This document shows, piece by piece, positions 52,348-60,997 of a DNA stretch of 64,000 nucleotides. Both the position numbers and the translations under genes were made by a program. Source of the stretch: Planctomycetota bacterium (lineage in GTDB: Bacteria; Planctomycetota; UBA8742; UBA2392). The stretch's first letter is position 1. The number at the start of each line of letters is the position of its first letter. Below the pieces are notes generated by a model that was not told the origin of the DNA, made no database searches, and worked only from the letters and a program-made list of their open reading frames with translations. Location of the stretch: NCBI GenBank assembly GCA_019636195.1, contig JAHBYA010000004.1, positions 248,001-312,000 on the forward strand, read 5' to 3'.

Positions 52348-54162
52348 TTACTTGCGCTCAAACTCCACAATCTGGCTTACGACATTCTCGGCGGTCAGCG
52401 GCATGCCGTCGTAGTGCAGCACGCTGCGCAGCTTGCCCGCAAGGCGCGGCAGCTCGGCGCCCAGCGCCATGCGCATCTGGCCGTCACGGTTGAGCTCAAC
52501 CACATACACGCGCTCGTGGCGGTGGATGAAGTCTTCCACTTCCTGCGTGAACGGGAATGCCCGCAGCCGGCACTGGTCCAGCTTCAGGCCGTGGCGGTCA
52601 TCCAGCTCGGCCAAGGCTTCGCGGATGGCTTCGGTCGTGGTGCCGAAGTAAATCAGCCCGGCGGCGTGGCCGTTGTTCACGATCTCGGGCTTGGGCACGC
52701 GCGTCTTGGCGGTTTCAAACTTGCGCGCCAGCCGGTCCATGTTGTTCTTCCAGTCCTCCGGCTTTTCGCTGTAGGTGGCATCCGGCGTGTGGCCGGTGCC
52801 GCGCGTGAAGTACGCGGCCTTGGGGTGCGGCGTGCCGGGGTAGGTGCGGTACGGTATGCCGTCGCCGTCCACGTCGCGGTAGCGGCCCCACTGGCCGTTG
52901 AGCTTGTCCAGCGCCTCTTTGTCCAGCACCTTGCCGCGCTTGAAGGGCTTGGTCGGGTACTCAAAGCGCTCGCTCATCCAGAAGTTCATGCCCAGGTCAA
53001 GGTCGCTCAGGATGAACACCGGGGTCTGGAACTCCTCGGCCAGGTCCAGCGCCTCGCCCGCCATTTCAAAGGCTTCCTTGGGCGTGTTCGGGATCACGAC
53101 AATATGCTTCGTGTCGCCGTGGCTGGCGTAAAACAGGCTCAGCACGTCGCCCTGCATGGTGCGCGTCGGCAGGCCGGTGCTGGGGCCCGTGCGCGCGACG
53201 TTGCAGATCACGAACGGAATCTCGGCAAAGTAGCCCAGCCCGATAATCTCGTTCATCAGGCTGATGCCCGGCCCGCTGGTGCTGGTAAACGCCCGCGCGC
53301 CCGCCCATCCGGCGCCGGCCAGCATGCCGACCGCGGCAATTTCATCCTCGGCCTGTACCACGGCGAATGTCCGCTTGCCGTCCTTGATGCGGTACTTGTT
53401 GAGGTAGTCTTCAAGGTACTCGCACAGGCTGCTGCTGGGCGTAATCGGGTACCACGTGACGACCGTGACGCCGCCGAACATCAGGCCCAGCGCGGTGGCC
53501 GCGTTGCCTTCAATGATGATTTTGCCCTTGTTCGCGTCCATGCGCTCAACGCGGTACGGGTCAGCCTTCTTGAGATTCTCGGCGGCCCACTTGTAGCCGT
53601 ACTCGACGGCGGGCACGTTCAGGTCAATCGCCTTCTGCTTGCCGGCAAGCTGCGTCGAAATTGCCTTGCGCACTTCTTCCATGTCGAAGTCGAACAGTTG
53701 CGCGCACACGCCCACGTACAGCATGTTGATCACCAGCTTGCGCAGGCGCACGTCGGGGCAGGCCTCGGCGATCAGCTTCTTGAACGGCACCGCGTAGTGC
53801 ACGCAATCGGGGCGTTTGTCAGCCAGGTTCAGCGTTTCTTCGTAGATCAGAATCGCGCCCTTGCGCGCCGCCGCGGCGTCTTCGTCGCTGGTGTCGGGGT
53901 TCATGCACACCACAATGTCGGCGTCCTGCTTGCGGGCGATCCAGCCCTTGCCGTTGGCGCGGATCGTGAACCAAGTGGGCAAGCCCTGGATGTTGCTCGG
54001 AAACAGGTTCTTGCCGCTGACCGGGATGCCCATCTGGAACAGCGTGCGCAGCAGGACCATGTTGCTGGTCTGGCTGCCGCTGCCGTTGGCTGTGGCAACG
54101 TGCAGTACGAGGTCGTTGACGATGGTGCGGGTCTCGGGCTCCGCGGCCTGTGCTGTGGCCAT
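52348..54162 (-). CDS. korA: 2-oxoacid:ferredoxin oxidoreductase, fused gamma-alpha subunit
   Basis: The 604-residue protein joins a gamma domain (GSGSQTSNMVLLRTLFQMGI, residues 27-190) to the alpha pyrimidine-binding domain (ITPSSSLCEYLED, VVQAEDEIAAVGMLAGAGWA, TSTSGPGISLMNE, GPSTGLPTRTMQGD). This fused form is known from Kor-type enzymes of the oxidative TCA cycle in Actinobacteria and others. It is transcribed first, followed by korB. Substrate assignment rests on family resemblance only. Confidence 0.93.
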   Translation of the reverse strand: MATAQAAEPETRTIVNDLVLHVATANGSGSQTSNMVLLRTLFQMGIPVSGKNLFPSNIQGLPTWFTIRANGKGWIARKQDADIVVCMNPDTSDEDAAAARKGAILIYEETLNLADKRPDCVHYAVPFKKLIAEACPDVRLRKLVINMLYVGVCAQLFDFDMEEVRKAISTQLAGKQKAIDLNVPAVEYGYKWAAENLKKADPYRVERMDANKGKIIIEGNAATALGLMFGGVTVVTWYPITPSSSLCEYLEDYLNKYRIKDGKRTFAVVQAEDEIAAVGMLAGAGWAGARAFTSTSGPGISLMNEIIGLGYFAEIPFVICNVARTGPSTGLPTRTMQGDVLSLFYASHGDTKHIVVIPNTPKEAFEMAGEALDLAEEFQTPVFILSDLDLGMNFWMSERFEYPTKPFKRGKVLDKEALDKLNGQWGRYRDVDGDGIPYRTYPGTPHPKAAYFTRGTGHTPDATYSEKPEDWKNNMDRLARKFETAKTRVPKPEIVNNGHAAGLIYFGTTTEAIREALAELDDRHGLKLDQCRLRAFPFTQEVEDFIHRHERVYVVELNRDGQMRMALGAELPRLAGKLRSVLHYDGMPLTAENVVSQIVEFERK

Positions 54163-54272
54163 GGCGGTACGTCTCCTGTGCGGCCTTTACATTGAAACGC
54201 CGGTTATAGTACGCGCCTTCCATGCCGCAACGGTACGTTGTCGGCGGGCCGCCCGGCGCGTAACCTGCACCC

Positions 54273-54494
54273 ATGGCAAAGACACGCACCCGGCGTTGCC
54301 CCGAATGCAAACAGCGCTTCCGCTATCCCGGGCTGGCAGATCACCCGTGGTTCCCGTTCTGCAGCGAGCGCTGCAAGACCATCGACCTCGGCCGCTGGCT
54401 GACCAACGGCTACGCCGTGGTCGAAGACCTGAAAATGGGCCACGACCTCAAGCAGGGCGGAGTGCAGGCGCTCGACGACGACGAACCCGCCTAG
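54273..54494 (+). CDS. yacG: YacG-like zinc protein (DNA gyrase inhibitor family)
   Basis: The 73-residue protein has the four Cys ligands in RRCPECKQRF and FPFCSERCKTIDLGRWL, the hallmark of YacG, which in E. coli binds GyrB and blocks gyrase. Its last codons overlap the end of the convergent truD by four bases. Confidence 0.88.
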   Translation: MAKTRTRRCPECKQRFRYPGLADHPWFPFCSERCKTIDLGRWLTNGYAVVEDLKMGHDLKQGGVQALDDDEPA

Positions 54495-55654
54495 CCCGCG
54501 CTTTCCCGCAGTACCAGCCGCCGCGTGATGATGGTCGCGAAACTGCCGCGCGGCAGCTCAAAGGCCAAACGCACCTTGTGCCGCCCCTCGTTCAGATCAT
54601 CCGGCTCCGGCGGCTGTACCACCAGCCCCGCCGGGAAGACCAGCGCCTTGCGGGCCGCAGCCTTGAAGCGCGTGCGCGCAAGGCCGCCCAGCTTCAGTTG
54701 CTCCAGCGTGACGCCTTCTTCGTGCAGCACAGCCTGCAGGTGCGGCGCCGCCAGCGGAAACTGCTCGGGCTTCGTGCTTGCGCCGGGCAGCGGCAGCTCA
54801 AGGTCGCGCCATGGCTGAGGCAGCGGCTGGCGGTGAAATGCCAGCTCGCCGCTGCGGTTGTGCAGCACCTCGTGCGGGCCGGCCTCACTGACCATGCGCG
54901 TCAGCACGCGATTGAACAGGAAACTCTGGTACGCCGAGACAAACAGCGTGCGCAGCGCGGGCGTGATGCGCTCAAAGCAGCCCGCCCAGTCGCCCGGGTG
55001 CTCAGCCAGGTACGCCACCAGCGCGCGCTCCGGGCTGCGCGTCATCGCCTGCTCCAGCGTGCGCCAGTCGCCCCAGTGCTGCATTGCCAGCCGGCGGTTC
55101 TGCTTGTCACGCATGCTTTGCTTGCGGTGCGGTGCGGCAAGGTGCAGGCGCATGGCTTCTTCATAGTTGCCCTGTGCCAGCGCCTTGGCAATGAAACCCT
55201 GCCCGTGCGCAATGCCGCCGAAGCGCTGGTTGTCGTAATAGTTGGGCACGCCCGCCGCCGCGATCTCGGCTGTGTTGCGCGCCAGCACAGCCAGCGCCTC
55301 GGGCCCCAGGTCGCGCATCGTGATGTCAAAGGCGTTACCCCGGATCACCTCGGCGGTCAGTGGCGCGCGCGCCTTGCCGACAAATCGCAGTTGCAGGCGC
55401 TCGTCGCCGGTGTCGGTTTTCAGCGGCCGGCTGGCGCTGAACAGTTGACGCGTCAAGCCGTGCTTGTCTTTGAGGCCGGCCGCCGAAAGCTCTTTGGGGC
55501 GCAGCTTGTTGCGCCTGGCCAGGATCGCAAGCGCTTCCAGCGTCGCGAGCGATCGCTTTTGCAGCTCATACACAAAGTGCGCGCCCGCGGGATCGGGCGT
55601 GAACTCGGCGTTCTCGGTTACGACAAAATCCTCGGGGCGCGTCTTGAGCTTCAT
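54491..55654 (-). CDS. truD: tRNA pseudouridine(13) synthase TruD
   Basis: TruD isomerises U13 of some tRNAs. The 387-residue protein has the catalytic GLKDKHG (about residue 67), the block VPNYYDNQRFG, and the C-terminal signature region with VFPAGLVV and RLAFELPRGSFATI(I)TRRL. ATG 55654 gives the usual start MKLKTRPEDFVV. The palindrome TTGACGCGTCAA is coded within it (55445-55456). Confidence 0.95.
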   Translation of the reverse strand: MKLKTRPEDFVVTENAEFTPDPAGAHFVYELQKRSLATLEALAILARRNKLRPKELSAAGLKDKHGLTRQLFSASRPLKTDTGDERLQLRFVGKARAPLTAEVIRGNAFDITMRDLGPEALAVLARNTAEIAAAGVPNYYDNQRFGGIAHGQGFIAKALAQGNYEEAMRLHLAAPHRKQSMRDKQNRRLAMQHWGDWRTLEQAMTRSPERALVAYLAEHPGDWAGCFERITPALRTLFVSAYQSFLFNRVLTRMVSEAGPHEVLHNRSGELAFHRQPLPQPWRDLELPLPGASTKPEQFPLAAPHLQAVLHEEGVTLEQLKLGGLARTRFKAAARKALVFPAGLVVQPPEPDDLNEGRHKVRLAFELPRGSFATIITRRLVLRESAG

Positions 55655-55680
55655 GGGCGGATTGTAGTGGCGCAAACGCT

Positions 55681-57693
55681 CTAGCCAATCCGTCTGTTGG
55701 CAGTCTCCAGCAGCTTCAGCAGGCCGGTGTTGGGCTGCCGGTCAGGCGTGAAGTCGCGCCACTTTTGCAGCGCAAATGCGGCATCCTTGAACGCGCCCTC
55801 GGCAAAGCGCAGGGCCCCGTACAACGCCCACGCGCCCGCGTCCAGCTTGATGCCGCCGTTGGCGCCGCCTTCGTGGCAGGTCTTGCGCAGCGCCTCTAGG
55901 TGCGCGGCGTACGCAGCGGCGTCGCTGTAGGCGTCAACCATCGGCAGTTGCAGCCGGCCGTCGCCGCCGGCGACCTTCTGTTCGTCAAGCAACTGCACCA
56001 GCCGCAGGTATGCGCCCGCGTAGTCGCCCAGCGCGAAGTCGCAGCGCAGCAGCGCCACGGTCAGGAAAGGCAGGCCGGCGTCAGCTTCCGCGGCCCGCAG
56101 GTACAGGCGGCGCGCACCCTGCCAGTCGCCGGCCTTGAAGGCCCGGTCGCCCTGGCCCTGCAGCGCGCGCGGTGTGGGCTCGTCCGGCACGCCGTCAGGC
56201 GTGATGTCGTTGCGGAAGCCTTCTTCAAGCAGCAGACGGTCCAGCGCCTTGACCATCTCGTTGGCGCCAAGCTCGATTTTCGCGACCACCAGGTCTTCGC
56301 GCGCGGCGACGTACCGCCCGCGCGTGAGCTCAATGTATGTGTTCAGCAGTCGCGGGATTGCCGCGTTGGGCGAGGCCGCCCGCACCGCCAGCACCCGCTG
56401 CCGCCACGCGTCAAACTGCTCGGCACGCGCGAACAGGTCGCGCAGCGCGTTCAACCGTGTGCGCTCGTCGCGCGGCGCCTTGTCCCACCACACTTGCAGC
56501 GCCGTCGCCGCCTCGTCCATGCTGTCGCGCCCCACCAGCGCCACAAACAGCAGCCGGAACACCTCACGCTCCGCGCCTTCGCGCACCAGCGGATCAAGCG
56601 CCTTCAGCGCCGACTCAAAGTCAGACCGGCGCAGGTGACGGCGCGCGTCGTCCAGCGTCGGCTGCGGCTTGTCCGTGGCATCGTCCGGCGGCGGGCCGGC
56701 TGGGCTGTCGCCGTTCACCGGCGCTGCATCCTTCAACCCGCGCGTTTCAATGTAATGCTTCACATCGTACGCGAAGCGGTCCAGCCGGTCTTTCACCAGC
56801 ACCCCCACCGCTGCCTCCCCTGCCGCGCCGTAGCGACCCGCCGCAAACAGCAGCAGCGCCGCCAGCCGCAGGTCACTTGCGCCGGCGTCCGCGCCAGCCA
56901 GCGCCTTGCCGGCTGTGCCGGCGGCTTCATGGGGCCGCAGCGCATGCACCCATGCCAGCAGCCGGTCGGGCTCATAGCGGGCGACTGCCAGCTCAAGCAT
57001 ACGGCGCGCCGCGGCGTAATCGCGGGCGGCGGCAAGCGCGATCGCAAGCCCGGTGTAATGCTCGGCAATGCCGGGCGCGTCCAATGCGGCAAAGGCAAAA
57101 CTGCGCGCGGCGTCGTGCCATTGCCCGTCGCGCAGGCCTGCAATGCCGCGCTGTACCGCACGGTCGCCGGTTGCCCCCGAAAGGCGCGCGGCTTGGCCGT
57201 CAGCGCCCGCAAGCTCTTCGGCGCGCACCAGAAACGCGAGCGCACGGTGCCGGTCCTGGTTCACCAGCAGCAGCGCCCCGGTCAGGAAACACAGCTCGGC
57301 GTCGGCCTCAGCCCGCAGCGCAAGCTGGTTCAAGCGCGGGCCGACGTCGCCGGGCGGCATGCGCTGCGCCAGCACAGGCAGCGCCGCCAGCGCATTGCCA
57401 TCGGCGGCCAGCGCGCGCCGGGTGTGGCGGGCTGCGTCGTCGAATTGCCCCATCCAGAACAGGCACAGCGCCATCTGCGTGTTTTCGGGGGCGCCCATCG
57501 GCTTGAGCTTCAGGGCGTTCACCGAGTAACGCGCGGCTTCGGCTTCACCGGCCGACAGTGCGCCTTGCGCGCGCCTCAGCCAGTCCGGCGTTTCGCCGTT
57601 GGCGTCCTGCGCGTGCAGGCCGCACGCCAGCACAAGCAACAGGGGCGCCACCCGGGCAAGGGGCGCCCCCTGGATCATGCGTGCAAGGCTCAT
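55681..57693 (-). CDS. Exported TPR-repeat protein
   Basis: The 670-residue product has a signal peptide, possibly with a lipobox (LVLAC), and otherwise is Ala/Leu/Arg-rich helical repeats typical of TPR proteins, in two blocks separated by a Pro/Asp-rich linker (SPAGPPPDDATDKPQPT, about residues 330-346). Its ATG overlaps the stop of the preceding lipoprotein gene (TAATG), so the two are coupled. Function unknown. A periplasmic scaffold is inferred. Confidence 0.75.
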   Translation of the reverse strand: MSLARMIQGAPLARVAPLLLVLACGLHAQDANGETPDWLRRAQGALSAGEAEAARYSVNALKLKPMGAPENTQMALCLFWMGQFDDAARHTRRALAADGNALAALPVLAQRMPPGDVGPRLNQLALRAEADAELCFLTGALLLVNQDRHRALAFLVRAEELAGADGQAARLSGATGDRAVQRGIAGLRDGQWHDAARSFAFAALDAPGIAEHYTGLAIALAAARDYAAARRMLELAVARYEPDRLLAWVHALRPHEAAGTAGKALAGADAGASDLRLAALLLFAAGRYGAAGEAAVGVLVKDRLDRFAYDVKHYIETRGLKDAAPVNGDSPAGPPPDDATDKPQPTLDDARRHLRRSDFESALKALDPLVREGAEREVFRLLFVALVGRDSMDEAATALQVWWDKAPRDERTRLNALRDLFARAEQFDAWRQRVLAVRAASPNAAIPRLLNTYIELTRGRYVAAREDLVVAKIELGANEMVKALDRLLLEEGFRNDITPDGVPDEPTPRALQGQGDRAFKAGDWQGARRLYLRAAEADAGLPFLTVALLRCDFALGDYAGAYLRLVQLLDEQKVAGGDGRLQLPMVDAYSDAAAYAAHLEALRKTCHEGGANGGIKLDAGAWALYGALRFAEGAFKDAAFALQKWRDFTPDRQPNTGLLKLLETANRRIG

Positions 57694-58172
57694 TACTTGC
57701 CGCCGGCGGTCGATTTGCGCAAACGCGCGGCGATGCCGTTGGCGAGCTCGACCTCAAGCTCGTTGTTGCGGGCGGCCTCGGTCCACTTGTTGCTGTACAT
57801 GGCGGTCGGGCCGCCGCGGCCGGTGCTGGCGCCGGTGTACACCTCTTCGCGGGCGACCACCACGGGCTCATAGACGCCGTCGGCGCCGAGCTGCGGGTAC
57901 GCGCTTACGCGCATGCGGTACTTTTCAAGGCCGACTGCCTTCTGGTCGCTGATTGCTGTCCAGTGCTCGTACTTCCACTCCACGTCGGCGCGAAAGACTC
58001 GGTCCTTGCCGAAGCGCGCCACCATTTCGTCGTGGATGGCCTGGTCAACGGCGTCAAAGCTGCCGCTGAAGTAGTAGCCAGCCTGCATCTTGTAAATGTC
58101 ATCCTGGAAAACGGTGCAGCCGCTCATCACAAATACGGCCGCCAGTGCTGCCAATGCCAACAGTGTTCTCAT
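57693..58172 (-). CDS. Small predicted lipoprotein
   Basis: The 159-residue protein begins MRTLLALAALAAVFVMSGC, a signal with lipobox MSGC at Cys19. The mature part is mixed alpha/beta with FRADVEWKYEHWTAI and EPVVVAREEVYTG, without a recognised motif. It is the first gene of a pair with the exported TPR protein. ATG 58172 is used, seven codons inside the frame. Confidence 0.75.
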   Translation of the reverse strand: MRTLLALAALAAVFVMSGCTVFQDDIYKMQAGYYFSGSFDAVDQAIHDEMVARFGKDRVFRADVEWKYEHWTAISDQKAVGLEKYRMRVSAYPQLGADGVYEPVVVAREEVYTGASTGRGGPTAMYSNKWTEAARNNELEVELANGIAARLRKSTAGGK

Positions 58173-58384
58173 GTTCGACTCCACGGCAGCCAAGGGGTTT
58201 TCGGCCGCCCGCGCGGACTCGGGGCTTTCAATATGCTACCCCAAGCGGGGGTTGTAGCAAGAGGATTGTCGTTGCTTTGCAGATGCCTGTGGAAGCGTTT
58301 GCCGCTCGCAAGGTCCCCCAATTGTGCCATTAGCAGCCGTCAACGGGCGAACATGGCGAGAGGCCGCCGTTGTTTGCTTCGTGG

Positions 58385-58515
58385 CAAAAGCAGCATCTCG
58401 CAAAGTCGCAAAGACGCAGAGATCAGCGTTGTTGGCTTCATCTGTGTTCATCTGTGTGAATCTGCGGACAGCCGTTGCAGTTCTCCGTTCCTCCGTGCCT
58501 CTGTGGTTCAAACCC
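58385..58515. repeat. Heptad arrays upstream of 58687 gene
   Basis: Runs such as TCGCAAA, GTCGCAA, AGACGCA near 58398-58420, TCATCTG, TGTTCAT, CTGTGTG near 58438-58460 and CTCCGTT, CCTCCGT, GCCTCTG near 58482-58505. This gap (58173-58686) also contains the third 39-bp-type repeat but no gene that I trust. Confidence 0.75.
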
Positions 58516-58522
58516 CGTCGAT

Positions 58523-58594
58523 CCCTGCGAGTCGCTTCGCGACCCGCAGGGTACGTCGCTTCGCGACCGCTCCGGGCTCTTGTTTCTTGGTTTG
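58523..58594 (+). repeat. Palindromes and third copy of the dispersed repeat
   Basis: CCCTGCG...CGCAGGG encloses GTCGC-TTC-GCGAC (58523-58551). A second GTCGC-TTC-GCGAC follows and runs into 27 bases (58568-58594, CGCTCCGGG ... TTGGTTTG) identical to the right part of the 39-bp repeats at 37.9 and 42.5 kb. Confidence 0.85.
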
Positions 58595-58686
58595 GGGCCT
58601 GCACTTTTTTTGGGATTTTCTTCCCTGCTTGGGCCCGCTGCTTCCTGTGGTTGAAGGGGACGCTTCTTCTCCCGCAGGAGCCAGCC

Positions 58687-59634
58687 ATGAATCAGCTCAC
58701 GCACGACGAACTCCACCGCGCCAACGTGGTACTCGCCTGCCGCCTGCGCTGGCTGACCGAGCGCATTGCCGGCTTTGAAGAAGGCAACCAGCGGCTGATG
58801 CTGGCGGCCTCGCGCCAGCTTGACGCGTTCTGCAAAGACACCCATACACCCATGCGCATCAGCGTGCGCAAAATCGAGGACGCGCTGGCCCGCAACCTCG
58901 CGCTGGGCGAAATCCAGTTTCAGGCTGAGCTGCTGGCAATGCGCGACGAAATCGCCGAACTCGGCGACAGCGCGCCCAGCCTGCAACACCTGCAATGGCG
59001 CATGTACGGCCACCTCGCCAGCGAAGAGCGCTACTACGAACTGCTGGCCATGCTGGAGCCGCCGCCCAAGCGCATTCGCAGCAGCAAGCCGAGCCGGGGA
59101 GAAGCTCGCCAGGGACAGGCACCTGTGGTGCCTGAGACGCGCCAGGGACAGGCACCTCTGGTGCCTGAGACGCGCCAGGGACAGGCACCTCTGGTGCCTG
59201 TCCCTCTTCAGAGTGAATACTCCAATCAACGGCAGGTGCCTGTCCCTCTTGAGGGCGCACATTCCAATCAACGACAGGAGCCTGTCCCTCTTCAGAGTGA
59301 ACATTCCAATCAACAACAGAAGCCTGTGCAGAGTGATCACTCGGAAAAGGGACAGGTACCGAAGGTACCTGTCCCCGGTCACGCTGACCCCGTTGCGCTG
59401 CTCAATCTGGCGACCGAGGCCAACGAAGACTGGCTGAAGGCCCTGATGACCTGGGAAGAGGCCGGCAGCAAGGGCCAGCCGCCGCGCTACTCACAAGACG
59501 TGCTGCGGCAACTTGAACAGTGCGCCGCGCACAGCGCCGAAGTCGCGGAGTTTTTGACCAAGCAGAAACACCTGATCGCCTGGACAGAAAGCGTCATGCG
59601 GGGTCCGGGGGTCCCCGCCCCGGCGGAAAGCTAG
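58687..59634 (+). CDS. Hypothetical helical protein with repeat-derived linker
   Basis: The 315-residue product has a helical N-terminal domain (about 1-135, LTHDELHRANVVLACRLRWL), a low-complexity middle (about 136-237) and a helical C-terminal part (ANEDWLKALMTWEEAGS). The middle is written by palindromic DNA repeats in frame and reads RQGQAP.VPET, VPVPLQSE.SNQ and similar. AGGAG precedes the ATG at 58687. The frame extends upstream through repeat DNA. Function unknown. Confidence 0.7.
   Translation: MNQLTHDELHRANVVLACRLRWLTERIAGFEEGNQRLMLAASRQLDAFCKDTHTPMRISVRKIEDALARNLALGEIQFQAELLAMRDEIAELGDSAPSLQHLQWRMYGHLASEERYYELLAMLEPPPKRIRSSKPSRGEARQGQAPVVPETRQGQAPLVPETRQGQAPLVPVPLQSEYSNQRQVPVPLEGAHSNQRQEPVPLQSEHSNQQQKPVQSDHSEKGQVPKVPVPGHADPVALLNLATEANEDWLKALMTWEEAGSKGQPPRYSQDVLRQLEQCAAHSAEVAEFLTKQKHLIAWTESVMRGPGVPAPAES
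59091..59395. repeat. GGGACAGGCACC-type palindromic repeats inside a CDS
   Basis: The 31-base unit CGCCAGGGACAGGCACCT... is repeated about three times (59107-59195), each able to pair GGGACAGGCACC with GGTGCCTG(TCCC). Then a unit of about 59 bases (TCCAATCAACG...CTGTCCCTCTT) repeats three times to 59335, and a final palindrome GGGACAGGTACC-GAA-GGTACCTGTCCC is at 59349-59375. A full copy of the palindrome is also at 59884-59914 outside the gene. Confidence 0.85.
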
Positions 59635-59914
59635 CCCGGCCCGTGAGGGCCGGGTGTGTGCCAACGTCACGGAGCATCACCCCGCAAAGCGGGCCTGTTC
59701 GCGATTTGAAAAAACAAAAGCCCCGGCTGAAGAGCCGGGGGTGCCGCGCAGCGGCACAACAAAAAGGTGCGTAGTCGCGGACTGCCGTCCGCGACCCCCG
59801 GTTCCTCGGAAACGCGTTGCGTTTCCTGCGGGACGGTCGCTTCGCGACCTCTGCCGGGGCTTCTGTTCGCGCCAGGCAATCAAGAGGGACAGGCACCTTC
59901 GGTGCCTGTCCCTC
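59635..59914. repeat. Cluster of eight hairpins between convergent genes
   Basis: Perfect stems: CCCGGCCC/GGGCCGGG (59635-59654), CCCGC/GCGGG (59681-59693), CCCCGGCT/AGCCGGGG (59721-59740), GTGCCGC/GCGGCAC (59741-59757), GTCGCGGAC/GTCCGCGAC (59774-59795), GGAAACGC/GCGTTTCC (59808-59826), GGTCGC/GCGACC (59835-59849), and a 14-bp stem GAGGGACAGGCACC with loop TTC (59884-59914). No gene lies in this 310-base gap. Confidence 0.9.
59708..59740 (-). terminator. Rho-independent terminator of the ECF/EF-hand operon
   Basis: On the minus strand CCCCGGCT-CTTC-AGCCGGGG is followed by CTTTTGTTTTTTC. It lies about 200 bases after the EF-hand gene stop. Confidence 0.8.
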
Positions 59915-59944
59915 GGCCTGTCGCAGTTTGCGGACCTGCACCTG

Positions 59945-60997
59945 TTAGTCGCGAGGCGGTCTTGGCGGTCGGGGGCCGTCGCCTTCGGGCGGTCTTGGCG
60001 GTCGGGGGCCGTCGCCTTCGGGCGGTCTTGGCGGTCGGGGGCCGTCGCCTTCGGGCGGCCTTGGCGGGCGGGGGCCGTCGCCCTGGGGCTGCGGCGGCTT
60101 GAAGTGCTTGCGGAACTCGTCCAGCGAAACCCGGCCGTCGCCGTTGTCGTCCATGTCGCGAACCATGCGCGTCGGGATCTCGTCCTTCTTTAGAAAGCCG
60201 TCCTTGTCGCGGTCCAGGCGCTCAAACTCTTCTTCGGGCTTGGGCGGCTTGGGTTTGAAGAACTTGCGGAACTCTGCCAGTGAAACATCGCCGCTGCCGT
60301 CCTCATCGAAGTCGCGGCGCATGCGCTCGTCGATCTCGACATCATCGAGCACGCCGTCGCTGTTGCGGTCCAGCTTCTTGAACACTTCCTCCGGCTTGGG
60401 CGGCACGGGCGGCTTGTGATGCTTCCGGAACTCGTCGGCATCGACCGCGCCATCCTTGTTGTCGTCCATCTGCTCAAGCATGAACGGCGGAATCTCGTCG
60501 CGGTCCAGCTTGCCGTCGCCGTTGATGTCCATGCGCGTGAACTCGGGCGGCAGCGGCTTGGGCTTGTCATCCGGCTTGGGCTCGTCGATCGGCTTTTCGG
60601 GCTTCTTGTCGTCGGGCTTTCGGTCACCTTCGCCGGCCAGGGTCGGGGCCGCCGTTTCGGGCGCGGCGTCCCTGCCCGGTTGAACAAAGATAATCGCAAT
60701 GATTGCCGCTGCCGCCGCAACCGTGCCAATGGCGGCGGCAAGCCGGATCAGGTGGCCGCGCCGCGGCTGGGCGCGCATGGCAAGTTGCGACGGTGCGAGC
60801 GTCACCGCCGCGCGCGAGGCTTGCGCGGCATCGCGCAGCCACGCGTCAATGCTGCCGGTGTCGGCCCTGGCGTCGCTGTAGGCCTCGAAGGCGCGGGCCA
60901 TGGCGGGGTCGCGCATGGCGGCATCGAAGTCGGCTTGCTCGCGCGGGGCAAGCTCGTCGCGCAGGGCGCGATCAAACATTTCACGAAGGTTGTTCAT
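59945..60997 (-). CDS. Membrane protein with six EF-hands, putative anti-sigma factor
   Basis: The 350-residue protein has a cytosolic helical N-terminus (ELAPREQADFDAAMRDP, like the start of anti-sigma factors but without the zinc HxxxCxxC), one membrane segment (about 83-106), a Lys/Asp/Pro linker, and six canonical calcium loops (from D157, D178, D210, D231, D262 and D283, each D-x-[DN]-x-[DS]-G-x6-E type apart from the fourth, which reads DEDGSGDVSLAE). The tail is a four-fold EGDGPRPPRPP repeat. The gene starts in the stop of the ECF sigma gene (ATGA). I infer an anti-sigma factor sensing periplasmic calcium. Confidence 0.8.
   Translation of the reverse strand: MNNLREMFDRALRDELAPREQADFDAAMRDPAMARAFEAYSDARADTGSIDAWLRDAAQASRAAVTLAPSQLAMRAQPRRGHLIRLAAAIGTVAAAAAIIAIIFVQPGRDAAPETAAPTLAGEGDRKPDDKKPEKPIDEPKPDDKPKPLPPEFTRMDINGDGKLDRDEIPPFMLEQMDDNKDGAVDADEFRKHHKPPVPPKPEEVFKKLDRNSDGVLDDVEIDERMRRDFDEDGSGDVSLAEFRKFFKPKPPKPEEEFERLDRDKDGFLKKDEIPTRMVRDMDDNGDGRVSLDEFRKHFKPPQPQGDGPRPPRPPEGDGPRPPRPPEGDGPRPPRPPEGDGPRPPRPPRD

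Noticed and set aside
58324..58686. N-terminal extension of the 58687 gene
   Set aside because: It translates heptad and palindromic repeats. AGGAG before ATG 58687 gives a convincing start.
58600..58690. SRP RNA suggested by CAGGAAGCAGC on the minus strand
   Set aside because: The flanking sequence lacks the conserved GGUCAGG/GGAAGG loop context and does not fold into the SRP hairpin.
59091..59395. Possible CRISPR or VNTR outside a gene
   Set aside because: The repeats stay in one reading frame between two conserved-looking helical parts and are palindromic. No spacer-like unique segments of constant length exist.
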